Notes: generated by a model not told the origin, from the sequence alone. A DNA stretch of 64,000 nt from Pseudomonadota bacterium (GCA_021827205.1 JAKAWV010000016.1:1-64000); one strand, 5' to 3'. Counted from the first letter of the stretch, positions 1 to 9,482 are shown. Translations and numbers: made by a program.

Positions 1-113
1 GGCGGCTACAGCGGTGTGGTCCCACCCGATCCCATCCCGAACTCGGAAGTGAAACGCACCTGCGCCGATGGTAGTGTGGCTCTAGCCATGCAAGAGTAGG
101 TCACCGCCAAGGT
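1..113 (+). rRNA. rrf: 5S ribosomal RNA (5' end cut by window)
   Basis: The sequence carries the conserved 5S core, including CCCGAACTCGGAAGTGAAAC in loop B and the GATGGTAGT stretch. The 5' GGCGG pairs with the 3' CCGCC to close helix I. Only about two or three 5' nucleotides seem to lie outside the window. It closely matches Xanthomonadales 5S sequences as I remember them. The rest of the rRNA operon should lie to the left. Confidence 0.95.
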
Positions 114-125
114 TCCTAACCCCCC

Positions 126-160
126 CCAACGGGCCGATCGACAGATCGGCCCGTTGGCTT
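126..160 (+). terminator. rRNA operon terminator hairpin
   Basis: A perfect 14-bp stem (126-139 with 144-157) closes a GACA tetraloop just after the 5S gene. Only a short CTTT follows, so it resembles an rRNA-operon terminator with a weak U tract. Confidence 0.75.
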
Positions 161-214
161 TGGGAGGCCATCAAAGGCAATAAACAAAAATTGGGTGCTG
201 TGCTCCGGAACGCT

Positions 215-1597
215 TCAAATGCGTGAGGTCGCAAAGCGCAGGCTGATACGCAAGCCCGGTGCATTGTCGGTCAGTGTGAGCTCTGCGTCGTGCAGCTCCG
301 CCACCGCACGCACCAGTGCCAAGCCCAGGCCATTGCCGGCGGTATGTCGGCTGCGGTCAAGGCGACGGAAGGGTTGCAGCACATTGTCGCGTTCCTCAAC
401 CGGGATTCCGGGGCCGTCGTCCACAACGCTGGCGACGAAATCCTGTGCTGCGCGGTGGATCTCCAGTCGGATGTGTGCGCCTTCGGATGTATGGCGGATC
501 GCATTTTCGATCAGATTGACAAAGGCTTGCACCAGTAGTTCACGATCCCCCAGCACCACAATGTTCGGCTGCAAATTCAGATCGAGATGACGCCCCTCGG
601 CCTCGGCCACCGGCGAATAGGCGTCGGCCAATTCGGTCAGCAAGGCGCCTAGATCGATGGCGACAAAGTCCGCTCGTGCTTCACCAGATTCCACGCGCGC
701 GATGCGCAGCAAGGCCTGAAAGATCACCAGCAACTCGTCGATTTCTTGCAGTGCATCCTCAAGCAGAGTGTCAAGCTCGGTACCCGCCGCGGGCGGGTGC
801 GCGCGTGCCGATTCCAATCTGCGTCGCAGATGCGTCAGCGGCGTGCGCAAATCGTGGGCGATGTCGGCGCCGATACGGCGCATCTCGCCCAGCAACGCCT
901 CGATGCGTTCCAGCATCTCATTGACAGTTTGGGCGATACGGTCGAATTCATCGCCGTTGCCGCGCACTGGCATGCGCCGCGACAATTGACCGGCGCTGAT
1001 GGCCGCCGCGGTGTCACTCATGGCCGAGACGCGGCGCAGCATGCGCCGGCCAATCAGCGCACCCAGCGCAAGCGCAATTCCCACAGTCAGTAGCAGCACA
1101 CCGACGAAAGCACGCCCGTAACTCGCTTCGAGCTCATCGATGTAAGTGCGATCACGGCCAACCACGAGCAAATCGCCCTGCGCGGTGCCAAGGGCGAGCA
1201 GCGTCAGCGTGTGCACCGGCGCAAGGAGCCCGGTCGGTGAGGGACGCGCGCGAAAGGGGCGGTGCCACCATCCCGGCCCGGGCGGACGCCAGGCGAGATT
1301 GCCCGCCAAGCGCTGGCCGTTGGGTGCGAACAAAGCGTACCAACGCGGCAGCGGTGTATCCAGATCAACGCGCTGCTCAATCTCACTGCGCAACGCCGCC
1401 TCGCCGGAGTGCGACGCCAGTGAGGCCAGATCCAGTGCATCCGTGCGAATATCCTCGTGCAGGCGCTCGCGCACGTTGCGTGTCACACTCACATACAACG
1501 CGCCCGCCATCAGCAGCGAGGCTAGCGAGAACAGACCCGCCAGCAGCAGGCTGAGGCGAAAGAAGCTGCTGGTCTTATTCGCTGACGCCGTCGACAC
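215..1597 (-). CDS. Two-component sensor histidine kinase
   Basis: A 460-residue inner-membrane kinase. Membrane segments lie at about 13-37 and 161-183 and flank a periplasmic sensor of about 120 residues. A HAMP linker (about 184-237) follows, then the HisKA box DIAHDLRTPL with phosphoacceptor His248. The ATPase domain has N-box NLIENAIRHT (361-370), G1 DDGPGIP (393-399) and G2 GNGLGLALV (421-429). The start overlaps the 3' end of the response regulator by 23 bp, so the two are translationally coupled. The sensor domain gives no clue to the ligand. The PepSY-like gene heading the operon suggests an envelope signal. Confidence 0.93.
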   Translation of the reverse strand: MSTASANKTSSFFRLSLLLAGLFSLASLLMAGALYVSVTRNVRERLHEDIRTDALDLASLASHSGEAALRSEIEQRVDLDTPLPRWYALFAPNGQRLAGNLAWRPPGPGWWHRPFRARPSPTGLLAPVHTLTLLALGTAQGDLLVVGRDRTYIDELEASYGRAFVGVLLLTVGIALALGALIGRRMLRRVSAMSDTAAAISAGQLSRRMPVRGNGDEFDRIAQTVNEMLERIEALLGEMRRIGADIAHDLRTPLTHLRRRLESARAHPPAAGTELDTLLEDALQEIDELLVIFQALLRIARVESGEARADFVAIDLGALLTELADAYSPVAEAEGRHLDLNLQPNIVVLGDRELLVQAFVNLIENAIRHTSEGAHIRLEIHRAAQDFVASVVDDGPGIPVEERDNVLQPFRRLDRSRHTAGNGLGLALVRAVAELHDAELTLTDNAPGLRISLRFATSRI

Positions 1598-2264
1598 GCA
1601 CGCGATATCCGTAGCCGCGCACGGTTTCGATCAACTCGCTGCCGTTCCAGCCGCGATCGATCTTGGCGCGCAGCCGCGACATATGGGTTTCGACGACGCT
1701 GGTGCGCGGATCGAAATGGAAATGCCAGACCTGCTCCAGCAGCATGGTGCGCGTCACCACTTTGCCGGCATGGCGCATGAGACTTTCCAGCAGGCGGAAC
1801 TCGGTCGGGGTGAGGTCCATTGTCTCGCCGTTGCGCGTGACGGTGCGGCTGGCCACATCCAGCCGCAGCGGGCCAGCCTCGAACGTGGTCTGTACTGCGG
1901 CCAGCGGCGGGCGCCGGCCCAATGCCTGCAGGCGCGCGACCAGTTCGGTGAACGCGAATGGTTTGCCGAGGTAGTCATCGGCACCGGCGTTCAGCCCTTC
2001 GACGCGCTGCGGAGTCTCGATCAGCGCGGTGAGCATGATGATCGGCGAGCGCAGGTCGGCCGCGCGCAGTGCCTTGACCAGGCCGAGACCATCCAGTTTG
2101 GGCAACATGCGATCCACTACCAGCGCATCGAACGCGCCCTGTGTCGCCATGAACAAACCTTCGTGGCCATCGTCGGCAGTCTCGACGTGATAGCCCTCTT
2201 CTTCGAGTCCGCGCGCGATCCAGTCGCGGGTCTCGCCATCGTCCTCAACCACCAGAATGCGCAT
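1575..2264 (-). CDS. OmpR/PhoB-family response regulator
   Basis: A 229-residue DNA-binding regulator. The receiver domain has the acidic pocket EDD at 7-9, phosphoacceptor Asp51 in VVDRMLP and Lys101 in GKPF. The C-terminal half is a winged-helix domain with the typical TPTEFRLLESLMRH stretch, a VVETHMSRLRAKI recognition helix and a final RGYGYRV. It is the partner of the overlapping kinase downstream and lies 48 bp after the PepSY-like gene, so the three genes probably form one operon. The regulon is unknown. The PepSY-like gene is a plausible autoregulated target. Confidence 0.95.
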   Translation of the reverse strand: MRILVVEDDGETRDWIARGLEEEGYHVETADDGHEGLFMATQGAFDALVVDRMLPKLDGLGLVKALRAADLRSPIIMLTALIETPQRVEGLNAGADDYLGKPFAFTELVARLQALGRRPPLAAVQTTFEAGPLRLDVASRTVTRNGETMDLTPTEFRLLESLMRHAGKVVTRTMLLEQVWHFHFDPRTSVVETHMSRLRAKIDRGWNGSELIETVRGYGYRVRVDGVSE

Positions 2265-2312
2265 GGAGCACCTCGAAATGCCGGAACGTTGCGCCGATAA
2301 GCGCTGGGCGTA

Positions 2313-2831
2313 TCAATTGTTGCTGGCGATCAACACGCGGCCTTTGACGGACTCGACCTTCCAGACCTGGTTGCTGCCCGCATTATCGACCGTGAAGGAC
2401 CAGTGCGGCCGGGATCCCTCGTAGCGAAGGCGAGCAGTCGTGACCATGCCGTAGGACGAGACGCGACGCAAGGCTTGGACAAGATCAAGCGGCGGACGTT
2501 CCCCGCGCGCCGCCTTCATTTCATCGCCATGCAACCAGCGCTGCCAATGGCTTTGCCAGCGCAGATCGAGCAGGGTTCCGTCTCTGCGTGCCATCAGCAC
2601 CACGGCCAGGCGCTGCGGTGCAACCGTGGTCACGCTGAGCACGGGCGCGCCGTGCAGGCAGGCGCTGGACAGCGCCACCGCATAGCCACCGCTGGTTATT
2701 TCGGCGCGCTGTACGATGACCGCGATCGCTGGCGCATCAGCCGCCACAGGCGCGCAGCCGGCAGCCATGGCGCCGTGCGGATGAAACAGCATGCCAAGCC
2801 AGTGCAGCCAACTGACCAGAAAATGAATCAT
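2313..2831 (-). CDS. Exported PepSY-like hypothetical protein
   Basis: A 172-residue protein with a hydrophobic N-terminus and an AMAAGC junction, so it is probably exported. The C-terminal 50 residues have the strand pattern W-x-F-x-V ... QVWKVE-x-x-x-GRVLI, which resembles a PepSY fold. PepSY proteins often accompany OmpR-type two-component genes, as here. The ATG at 2831 is chosen because CGAGG lies 7 nt upstream; the open frame extends 22 codons further. PepSY assignment is by pattern only, so the function is unproven. Confidence 0.6.
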   Translation of the reverse strand: MIHFLVSWLHWLGMLFHPHGAMAAGCAPVAADAPAIAVIVQRAEITSGGYAVALSSACLHGAPVLSVTTVAPQRLAVVLMARRDGTLLDLRWQSHWQRWLHGDEMKAARGERPPLDLVQALRRVSSYGMVTTARLRYEGSRPHWSFTVDNAGSNQVWKVESVKGRVLIASNN

Positions 2832-3042
2832 GGAAACCTCGTACAGACTGTACGTCACGATGCCGCACGATCGCCTACGCCGACGCGTCGCGCGCATTAC
2901 TTTTTCGACAGCCTGCGACGGCTTTTCGCTCCTGCAGGCAATTGCTGGTGATCGAGGCGGTGTCGGCGCGTGAAATCGACACTGTCGGGGTCGGACACGG
3001 CAGCGATTGCGCCAACCCCGGCGCCATATTCAAGGAGATTCC

Positions 3043-3294
3043 GTGAGACCCTGATCGCTGCCGCTCTGCCGACCGGCCTGAGCCTTTCTGGTGCGAGCTT
3101 TGCGCAAGATGCGACGTCGTGGATGCGGCGCTTTGGCGCACACGCCGTTGATCCGAAGTCGAACAATGGCACTCTCGCCAATGGTCGCGCTTAATTGGCA
3201 CTTCATGCCCGACAGCACGGTTTCGCTGGCCAGCGCGAGTTTGGCGAAGATTGATCCGCTGGTCTGCGGGCTGGACCTCGGTTGCCGCTTCCGA
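3043..3294 (+). pseudogene. ompW: Decayed ompW-family outer-membrane protein
   Basis: Three OmpW-like pieces survive in order. A good ribosome site (AAGGAG, 3032-3037) precedes a GTG at 3043, but that frame hits TGA after three codons. The adjacent frame continues as a signal peptide ending ASFAQ and the OmpW-type N-terminus RFGAHAVDPKSNNGTLA, then stops at 3192-3194. Another frame resumes with SPMVALNWHFMPDSTV and jumps to the OmpW-like C-terminus KIDPLVCGLDLGCRF. The codon after the terminal Phe is CGA where a TGA stop is expected. Most of the eight-stranded barrel is missing. It is a remnant, not a small gene. The upstream 2832-3042 holds no other gene. Confidence 0.72.
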
Positions 3295-3363
3295 GGCGCA
3301 GCGCAAGTTTGCAGGGAATGGCCTCCAGCGTGCCCATGGCCTTTATTGGTCATTCGCGACACT

Positions 3364-4176
3364 TCAATGCTGGCAGTGCGGGCAATAAAAGCTGCTGCGC
3401 TGTCCCAGCGCGATTACGCGCAGCGCGTGGCCGCAAACCTTGCAAGGCTGGCCGGCGCGGCCGTACACGGAGAGTTCCTGCTCGAAATAGCCCGGCAAAC
3501 CATCCGGCGAGATGAAATCGCGCAGCGTGGTGCCACCATGCGCGATCGCGAACCCCAGGATGCGCTTGACCGCATCTGCCAGCGCCGCACAGCGCGCGCG
3601 GCTCACGCGCCCGGCACCGCGCAGCGGATGTATTGCGGCCGCGAACAGCGCCTCGGCGGCGTAGATATTGCCCACGCCGACCACGATGCGCTGATCCATC
3701 AAGAAAGTTTTGATCGGCGCGCTGCGGCCGTGCGCGCGATGCCACAGATAGTCGCCATCGAACTCCGCCGACAGCGGTTCCGGGCCCAGCGTGGCCAACA
3801 ACGGATGCAACGTGCCGGGCGCTTGCCACAGCAGACAACCGAAGCGGCGCGGGTCGGTGTAGCGCAGCACGCGGCCGGAATCCAGCAACAAGTCGTAGTG
3901 ATCGTGCTGGCCCGCGGGCAGGCTGGACGCGAGTACGCGCAGTGACCCCGACATGCCGAGATGGATCAGCGCGCTGCCAACGGCGGTATGCAGCAGAAGA
4001 TATTTGGCGCGGCGCTCGATGCGCGTGATGCACTGCCCGGGCAGGATCTCTTGCAGGGCAGTCGGGACCGGCCAGCGCAAATCCGGCCGCCGCAGGGTCA
4101 CGGCCAACACGCGGTGGCTCTCGACGTGCGGCAGCAGGCCGCGGCGCGTGGTTTCGACTTCAGGGAGTTCCGGCAT
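3364..4176 (-). CDS. mutM: Formamidopyrimidine-DNA glycosylase
   Basis: A 270-residue bifunctional base-excision repair enzyme removing 8-oxoguanine and FaPy lesions. The start MPELPEVET supplies the catalytic Pro2 and Glu3, and Lys58 sits in RRAKYLLL. The HLGMSG and DPRRFG stretches, the helix-two-turn-helix with [12 protein letters not shown], and the C-terminal zinc finger CKVC...CPHC are all present. Length is as in E. coli (269). The start overlaps the end of the DUF4340 gene by 17 bp, so it is the last gene of the ABC operon and is translated in its wake. Confidence 0.98.
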   Translation of the reverse strand: MPELPEVETTRRGLLPHVESHRVLAVTLRRPDLRWPVPTALQEILPGQCITRIERRAKYLLLHTAVGSALIHLGMSGSLRVLASSLPAGQHDHYDLLLDSGRVLRYTDPRRFGCLLWQAPGTLHPLLATLGPEPLSAEFDGDYLWHRAHGRSAPIKTFLMDQRIVVGVGNIYAAEALFAAAIHPLRGAGRVSRARCAALADAVKRILGFAIAHGGTTLRDFISPDGLPGYFEQELSVYGRAGQPCKVCGHALRVIALGQRSSFYCPHCQH

Positions 4177-4672
4177 GTGCGGCGGCTTGCGTGCTTTCGG
4201 TGCCGAGATAGGGACTGTAGCGCGCCGAGATCAGCGCCACGCGGCCATCCGGTACCTGCACGTAGCGTTCCGGCGCCAGCGGCGCGAGTCCGCCGAAGGC
4301 GAGGCGCGTGCCGTTCAGCGATAGCACCGCAAGCGGCGGGGTCAGACCCAGATGATCAGCGTGAACTGCGTGCGCCGGCAGCCAGCGCAGCACCGGTGCT
4401 GCGGCAATTTGTGTCAGCGCGTCGAGTTGTGCCGAATCCGCGCGCCGTGGTGGCGTGACCTGTTGCCACCACACGCCACCGCGCTTGCGGAATTGCTGCG
4501 CGGCCATGCCTGGCAATTGCAGCGTGATGTGCGTGATCGTTTGCGGCGTGATCGCCAGCAGGTGTTGCGCGGCAAGTTGTGCCTGCTGCTGTCGCCACGA
4601 CCAGCCGGCTGCCGCAATCAGCACGAGCACGGCGACCAGCAACAGGATGCGCGCGCGCAGACGCCGCCGCAT
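4160..4672 (-). CDS. DUF4340-like membrane-anchored protein
   Basis: A 170-residue protein with an N-terminal membrane anchor (about 8-26, [17 protein letters not shown]) and a periplasmic domain rich in beta-strand. DUF4340 proteins commonly follow GldG-type genes in ABC operons, which fits this position. Its ATG overlaps the stop of the upstream gene as TGATG, which decides the start over an in-frame Met eight codons earlier. The biochemical role of the family is not established. Confidence 0.75.
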   Translation of the reverse strand: MRRRLRARILLLVAVLVLIAAAGWSWRQQQAQLAAQHLLAITPQTITHITLQLPGMAAQQFRKRGGVWWQQVTPPRRADSAQLDALTQIAAAPVLRWLPAHAVHADHLGLTPPLAVLSLNGTRLAFGGLAPLAPERYVQVPDGRVALISARYSPYLGTESTQAAAHAGTP

Positions 4673-6000
4673 CAATGCCGCCGCCGCCGCAGCCACAGCA
4701 CGCTGGCCAGCGCCAGCAGCAACAGCGGCAACGCCGCCAGCGTCAGGGTCAGTGCGTTCAGGCCGCGCTGGCCGATGTCGAGATGACGATCGGGCGCGGC
4801 ACGTGACGGCAAGTGCACCAGTGTGTCGTCGCCCAGCAGCCAGTCGAAGATGCGCGTGCCCAGTGCCGCATTGCCGCCGTTGCCGAGAAAGGTATTGGAG
4901 AGGAAATCACCATCGCCGATCACCACCACGCGTTGCTCGGTGCGCAGCGGATTGGCCGACAGCCGCGTCAGCGCGAAGCCGAAATCCAGCGGGCCACGCA
5001 GGTCGCCGGCGCTGGCCGAGTAAGCCGGTGGCGCACCCACGCCCGCAGCGGCGGTGTAACTCTGCGGCGAGGATCTCAGCAGTGGCGTGTACTTCCAATT
5101 GCCCTGCGTGCGCGCCAGCGCCACCACGCCCGGGAACGCCGTATCCAGCGCGAAGCCGCGCGTGATCGGGTCGGGCGGGTAGTGGCTGACCACGAGCACG
5201 CGCGGGTCTTGCACGCCGGCCGCGGCGCCGCTGGGATCGATGATCTCGCCGGACAGCGCGCGGATGCCCAGCTCTCGCGCCAGTGGGGCCAGACCAAGAT
5301 GCGCGCTGCCGGGATCGGTCAGCCACAGCAGATTGCCGCCGTCGTGCAGCCACCGCACCAGCGCGTGCACCGCGCCGGGCGACAACTGTGCCAACGGGCT
5401 GGCCAGCACCACCAGATTGGCATTCTGCGGCACGCTGGCGATCCGCGCGAGATTCAACGGCAGCGCGCGCACGCCCTGCGCCGCCATTTGTGCCATGAAG
5501 CTGCCGAGGTCGGCATTGGCGCGACCCTCGGCGCTGCGTTCGCCGTCGCCGCTGACGAAAGCCACCAGACGTGTGCCGCCGCGCGCCAGATTGGCCAGCG
5601 CGTCGGTGAAACTCTGATCGGACAGCTGCGTCAGATGCAGGCTGCGATCGCCATAGCGCAGCACCAGTTCGCCATCGACGCTGATGCCGGCGGCGCGCAC
5701 CGCGGTAGGGTCGGTGGCGGGATCGATGAAGCGCAGACTGAGGTTGGGCTTGTAGCGCTGGTAGCGTGCGATGAAGCCGCTGATGGTCGCGCGCAGGCCG
5801 CTGCCCGGGCTGGTGTAGCTGGTGACTTGCAGCGGCTGCCGCAAATCGCGCAGCACCGCGATGCTTTGCGGCGCGACGCTGGCGCGCGCTTCGTAGGTCC
5901 AGTCCCAAGTGGTGCTGTAGCGCGTGCTCAGATAGCCCAGTGCCGCTGCCGCGATCAGCAGCAGCGCATAGACCAGCAGCGCATCAAGACGCGCGCGCAT
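4672..6000 (-). CDS. GldG-family ABC transporter auxiliary protein
   Basis: A 442-residue protein with one membrane segment at each end (about 8-28 and the last 30 residues) around a large extracytoplasmic domain of the ABC_transp_aux/GldG type. Typical stretches are TYSTTWDWT-like N-terminal sequence, FIARYQRYKPNLSLRFIDP and VVIGDGDFLSNTFLGNGGN near the C-terminus. The start is the ATG at 6000, which overlaps the permease stop as TGATG; the open frame upstream overlaps the permease gene and is not used. In Bacteroidetes GldFG serve gliding. In proteobacteria such operons are of unknown substrate. Confidence 0.85.
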   Translation of the reverse strand: MRARLDALLVYALLLIAAAALGYLSTRYSTTWDWTYEARASVAPQSIAVLRDLRQPLQVTSYTSPGSGLRATISGFIARYQRYKPNLSLRFIDPATDPTAVRAAGISVDGELVLRYGDRSLHLTQLSDQSFTDALANLARGGTRLVAFVSGDGERSAEGRANADLGSFMAQMAAQGVRALPLNLARIASVPQNANLVVLASPLAQLSPGAVHALVRWLHDGGNLLWLTDPGSAHLGLAPLARELGIRALSGEIIDPSGAAAGVQDPRVLVVSHYPPDPITRGFALDTAFPGVVALARTQGNWKYTPLLRSSPQSYTAAAGVGAPPAYSASAGDLRGPLDFGFALTRLSANPLRTEQRVVVIGDGDFLSNTFLGNGGNAALGTRIFDWLLGDDTLVHLPSRAAPDRHLDIGQRGLNALTLTLAALPLLLLALASVLWLRRRRH

Positions 6001-6755
6001 CAGCCCAACTCCCGTTCGCGGCCAAGCCGGTGCGTGGCCAGGCTCAGCGCCAGCGCGATCAGGATGCCGAAATAGGCCATGTCGCTGGTGCTCACCAGGC
6101 CGCGCAGCAGCGGCTGCAGATGTGTCGGCAGGCTGATCCAGCCCAACAGCGGCCCGGCCAATTGCGGCGCGCGGCCCTGCGCCACGCCGGCCCACAGTGC
6201 CAGAGTCAGCGCCAGCGCCAGTGCCGCCGCCAGCGGCGGTTGCCGCGCATAGCTGGAGCAGGCCACGCCGACCGCGAGCAGACCCGCCAGCAGCAGCGCG
6301 ATGCCCAGTGTGGCCGCCGCCAGCTTGCCCCAATCCAGCGTCGTGGCCGGTGCCAGCAACAGTGGCAGCAGCAGCACCAGTGCCAGCAGAGCCAACAGCC
6401 ACAGCAACTGCGCCAGATATTTTCCGAGCACGATACTGCGCGCCGAAAGCCCCTGCGCCAGCAGCAGCGACAGGGTGCCGGCGCGACGTTCGCCGGCCAG
6501 CGCCTGCATGCTCAGCAGCGGCACCAGCAGCAGCGCAATCTCGGCGAATTGCGCCAGCAGCGGCACGGCGACGATGTCGGTGAAACCTGGCGCGGCCGGC
6601 AGCAGGGCAAGGCGATCCTGCACCTTGAGGAAGGCACCCACGGCGAGCAGCTCATTCCAGCCCAGCCACGCCAGCACCGCCGCCGCCAGCAGCCACGGCC
6701 AAGGGCGCAGCAGCAGTCGGCGCAGTTCCAGGCGCAGCACTGCCAGCGTGCTCAT
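6000..6755 (-). CDS. ABC-2 type transporter permease, GldF-like
   Basis: A 251-residue integral membrane protein with about six hydrophobic segments (around 18-38, 65-85, 112-135, 145-168, 175-195, 228-245). ABC-2 permease features include the cytoplasmic loop ERRAGTLSLLLAQGLSARSIVLGKYLAQ between segments two and three. It starts in the last codons of the ATPase gene (4-bp ATGA overlap) and its stop overlaps the GldG-like start. It should pair with that ATPase in the inner membrane. Confidence 0.88.
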   Translation of the reverse strand: MSTLAVLRLELRRLLLRPWPWLLAAAVLAWLGWNELLAVGAFLKVQDRLALLPAAPGFTDIVAVPLLAQFAEIALLLVPLLSMQALAGERRAGTLSLLLAQGLSARSIVLGKYLAQLLWLLALLALVLLLPLLLAPATTLDWGKLAAATLGIALLLAGLLAVGVACSSYARQPPLAAALALALTLALWAGVAQGRAPQLAGPLLGWISLPTHLQPLLRGLVSTSDMAYFGILIALALSLATHRLGRERELG

Positions 6756-7699
6756 GCGGCGCGCTCGCCGCGGCCGGCGGCGATGTCCATGAACACGCGC
6801 GCCAGCGGTGGCGCGGCCGGTTCCAGCCCGAGCAGCGCCAGGTTGGCGCCAACCAGCGTGCGCGCCAGCAGCGCCGCATCGGCGTCGCTGCGCAGTTGCA
6901 CGCGCAGATGCTGCGCGTCCTCGACTTCGATGGCTTCGGCCAGCGCCGTCAGCGCAGCGCGCGCGGGTTCGGTCTGCCTGGTGCCCAGCGTCACGCGCCA
7001 GACTGCGTGTGCGGCGCGCAGCGGCGCATCGTGGCGCAGCTCGCCCTGATGCAGGATGGCCGCGCGGGTGCCCAGCGCGGTGACCTCGGCCAGCAGGTGC
7101 GTGGACAACACGATTGCAGCGCCGGCGGCGGCACGCTCGCGCAGCAGACCGCGCAGGTTTTCGGTTTGCACGGGGTCGAGGCCAGTGCCGGGTTCGTCAA
7201 GGATCAGCACATCAGGCTGATGCAGCAGCGCGCAGGCCAGACCGACGCGCTGGCGCTGGCCCAGCGACAACTGCGCGCACAGACGCCGCGCCAGCGGCGC
7301 CAGATCCAGACGTTGCAGGAGTGCTTCGCGCGGCGCCGCCAGCGCCTTGCCGCGCAGGCCGCGCAGATGGCCGTGCGCATCAAGCTGTTCGCGCACGCTT
7401 AACTCCGGCCATAGCGGCGCGTGCTCGGGCAGATAGCCAATGTGACGGCGCGCACGTTCCGGCACTTCGCCCAGATCGGCGCCATTCAGTTCCACGCGTC
7501 CGCCACTGGGCGCGAGCACGCCGGCCATCAGCATCAGCGTGGTCGATTTGCCGGCACCATTGACGCCGAGCAGGCCCAGCACCTCGCACGCGGCCAGATG
7601 CAGCGTGGTGGGCTTGAGGACCATGCGGCCGGCGCGGCGGCGGCTGACCGCGCGCAGGGCGAGCCGGGGTGGGGGAGACGACATGGAACGGATTGTCAT
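6752..7699 (-). CDS. ABC transporter ATP-binding protein, GldA-like
   Basis: A 315-residue ATPase with Walker A GVNGAGKST (45-53), signature LSLGQRQRV (144-152), Walker B VLILDEP (164-170) and the switch His in STHLL. It leads the operon ATPase, permease, GldG-like, DUF4340, mutM, all with overlapping ends. The ATG at 7699 is taken as start; a second ATG at 7684 is equally possible, and neither has a clear Shine-Dalgarno. The frame stays open further upstream but would run into the divergent desaturase. Confidence 0.92.
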   Translation of the reverse strand: MTIRSMSSPPPRLALRAVSRRRAGRMVLKPTTLHLAACEVLGLLGVNGAGKSTTLMLMAGVLAPSGGRVELNGADLGEVPERARRHIGYLPEHAPLWPELSVREQLDAHGHLRGLRGKALAAPREALLQRLDLAPLARRLCAQLSLGQRQRVGLACALLHQPDVLILDEPGTGLDPVQTENLRGLLRERAAAGAAIVLSTHLLAEVTALGTRAAILHQGELRHDAPLRAAHAVWRVTLGTRQTEPARAALTALAEAIEVEDAQHLRVQLRSDADAALLARTLVGANLALLGLEPAAPPLARVFMDIAAGRGERAA

Positions 7700-7786
7700 G
7701 GGCGGACGCCGCGCACCGCAACCGTGCTGGCAGGTACGGCGGGCGGGGTCTAAACTTTGTCGTCTTCGCACTTTCGTGATTTTTCC

Positions 7787-8977
7787 ATGTTCGACACCTT
7801 GCTGAATTTTTTCGCACACGGCCTCGTCCACGCCAGCCTCGGCGCCATGGTGCTGTACTTGCTGGTGGTGACGCAGCTAACCATTCTCTCGGTCACGTTG
7901 TACTTGCATCGCAGCCAGGCGCATCGCGGCGTTGATTTCCACCCGGCGATCGCGCACTTTTTCCGCTTCTGGGCGTGGCTGACCACGGCCATGGTCACCA
8001 AGCAGTGGGTGGCGGTGCATCGCAAGCACCACGCCAAGGTCGAGACCGAGGAAGACCCGCACAGCCCGATGATATTCGGCATCAGGCGCGTGTTCTGGCA
8101 GGGCGTCGAGCTGTATCGCGTCGCCGCCAGCGACAAGGCCACCGAGGAAAAGTACGGCCGCGGCACGCCGGATGACTGGATCGAGCGCAATCTCTATGCG
8201 CGCTTTCCCGACGCCGGCCCGACCCTGCTGGCGTTGATCAGCATCGCGCTGTTCGGTTTCTGGGGTCTGGCCATCTGGGCTATCCAGATGCTGTGGATTC
8301 CGTTCTGGGCAGCCGGCTTCGTCAACGGTCTCGGCCACTATTGGGGCTACCGCAACTTCGAGTCGGCGGATACTTCGACCAACCTTTTGCCGTGGGGTCT
8401 GTGGATCGGCGGTGAGGAGCTGCACAACAACCACCACGCGTTTCCCAGCTCGGCCAAGTTCGCGCTGCGCAAGTTCGAGGTCGACATCGGCTGGGTGGTG
8501 ATCCGCCTGCTCGCCGCGCTGCGCCTGGCCAAGGTGCTGCGCGTCGCACCGTCGCTGGATGTGCGCCCCAACGTGCACCTGCCTGATTCCGAAACGCTCA
8601 GGGCTGTGCTCACGCACCGTTTCCATGCGCTCACCGATTACTACCGTCAGGTGATCATGCCCACGCTCAAGGACGAGGCGGCGCAGGCCAGCGAGCGCGT
8701 GCGCGCGGTACCGTCCAAGCTGCGTCGTGCATTGGCCGACGGCGGGCGCTGGCTCGATGGCGAGGGCCGTCAGCGCATGCAAACGCTCATTGAGCGCCGT
8801 CCGACACTGCGCACCGTGATCGAGTTTCGCGCGCGGCTGGTTGCCTCGCTGGACCAGCGCGTGCCCGAGCAGGCGCTGAAGAACCTGCAGCAGTGGGTGC
8901 GCGAGGCTGAAGCCAGCGGCATCGCCGTGTTGCAGCAGTACGCCGCGCGCCTGAAGGCTTACGCGTTGCACGCCTGA
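7787..8977 (+). CDS. Membrane fatty acid desaturase (delta-9 type)
   Basis: A 396-residue integral membrane di-iron desaturase. The three histidine boxes are HRSQAH (41-46), HRKHH (78-82) and HNNHH (213-217), the pattern of acyl-CoA/acyl-lipid delta-9 desaturases. Hydrophobic segments lie near 14-40 and 147-180. The C-terminal 110 residues are an extra charged helical tail beyond the catalytic core. The start MFDTLLNFF is preferred over an upstream in-frame ATG at 7757. It would introduce double bonds into membrane acyl chains, for example in adaptation to cold. Divergent from the ABC operon and convergent with the fasciclin gene. Confidence 0.9.
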   Translation: MFDTLLNFFAHGLVHASLGAMVLYLLVVTQLTILSVTLYLHRSQAHRGVDFHPAIAHFFRFWAWLTTAMVTKQWVAVHRKHHAKVETEEDPHSPMIFGIRRVFWQGVELYRVAASDKATEEKYGRGTPDDWIERNLYARFPDAGPTLLALISIALFGFWGLAIWAIQMLWIPFWAAGFVNGLGHYWGYRNFESADTSTNLLPWGLWIGGEELHNNHHAFPSSAKFALRKFEVDIGWVVIRLLAALRLAKVLRVAPSLDVRPNVHLPDSETLRAVLTHRFHALTDYYRQVIMPTLKDEAAQASERVRAVPSKLRRALADGGRWLDGEGRQRMQTLIERRPTLRTVIEFRARLVASLDQRVPEQALKNLQQWVREAEASGIAVLQQYAARLKAYALHA

Positions 8978-9020
8978 AATCACGCGGCGTGCTGGAAGAG
9001 GTCGCGAGCACGGACGATAT

Positions 9021-9482
9021 TCAAGGTGCAAACGGCAGCAGCGGCTGCGTCAGCACATAGATCAAGCCGTTGTCGGCCCGCACTGCCGGGCCGCGCACCG
9101 GGGCGTCATCGGCCACAAGCTGCCCGGCCATGCCCCATAGCTGCACGCCACTGCCGGCAAGACTGCGCGATGCCTGCGCCACGGACGTACTGGCGGGCAG
9201 CACGCGCCCCGGCACCAGGTGGTGCTCCAGCCAGTTGCGCAGGGCCGGCAGATCCTGCGCGCGATATGGCGGTGGCGGCAACGCCGGTGCACTGTCCACG
9301 GGCGCGAACACGGTCCACTGGCCCTGACGCAGGCGCGCATCCAGGCCGGTCGCCTTGAGCGCGGCGGTGAAGCGCGACAGCTCCGGCTGCGCGACCAGCG
9401 TGGTGGCAACAGCGGCGGCTTGCGCCGAAAAACTCAGCAACAAGCCCAGCAAAAGCGCGCTGACAGAACGGGCGATACGCAT
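9021..9482 (-). CDS. Secreted fasciclin-domain protein
   Basis: A 153-residue exported protein. Signal peptide is residues 1-23 (LLLGLLLSFSAQA). One fasciclin (FAS1) domain follows with the hallmark TVFAPVDSA, a shortened middle, and the HHLVPGRV H2-type motif. FAS1 domains mediate adhesion or bind small ligands; the partner here cannot be told. It stands alone between convergent and unlinked neighbours. Confidence 0.8.
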   Translation of the reverse strand: MRIARSVSALLLGLLLSFSAQAAAVATTLVAQPELSRFTAALKATGLDARLRQGQWTVFAPVDSAPALPPPPYRAQDLPALRNWLEHHLVPGRVLPASTSVAQASRSLAGSGVQLWGMAGQLVADDAPVRGPAVRADNGLIYVLTQPLLPFAP

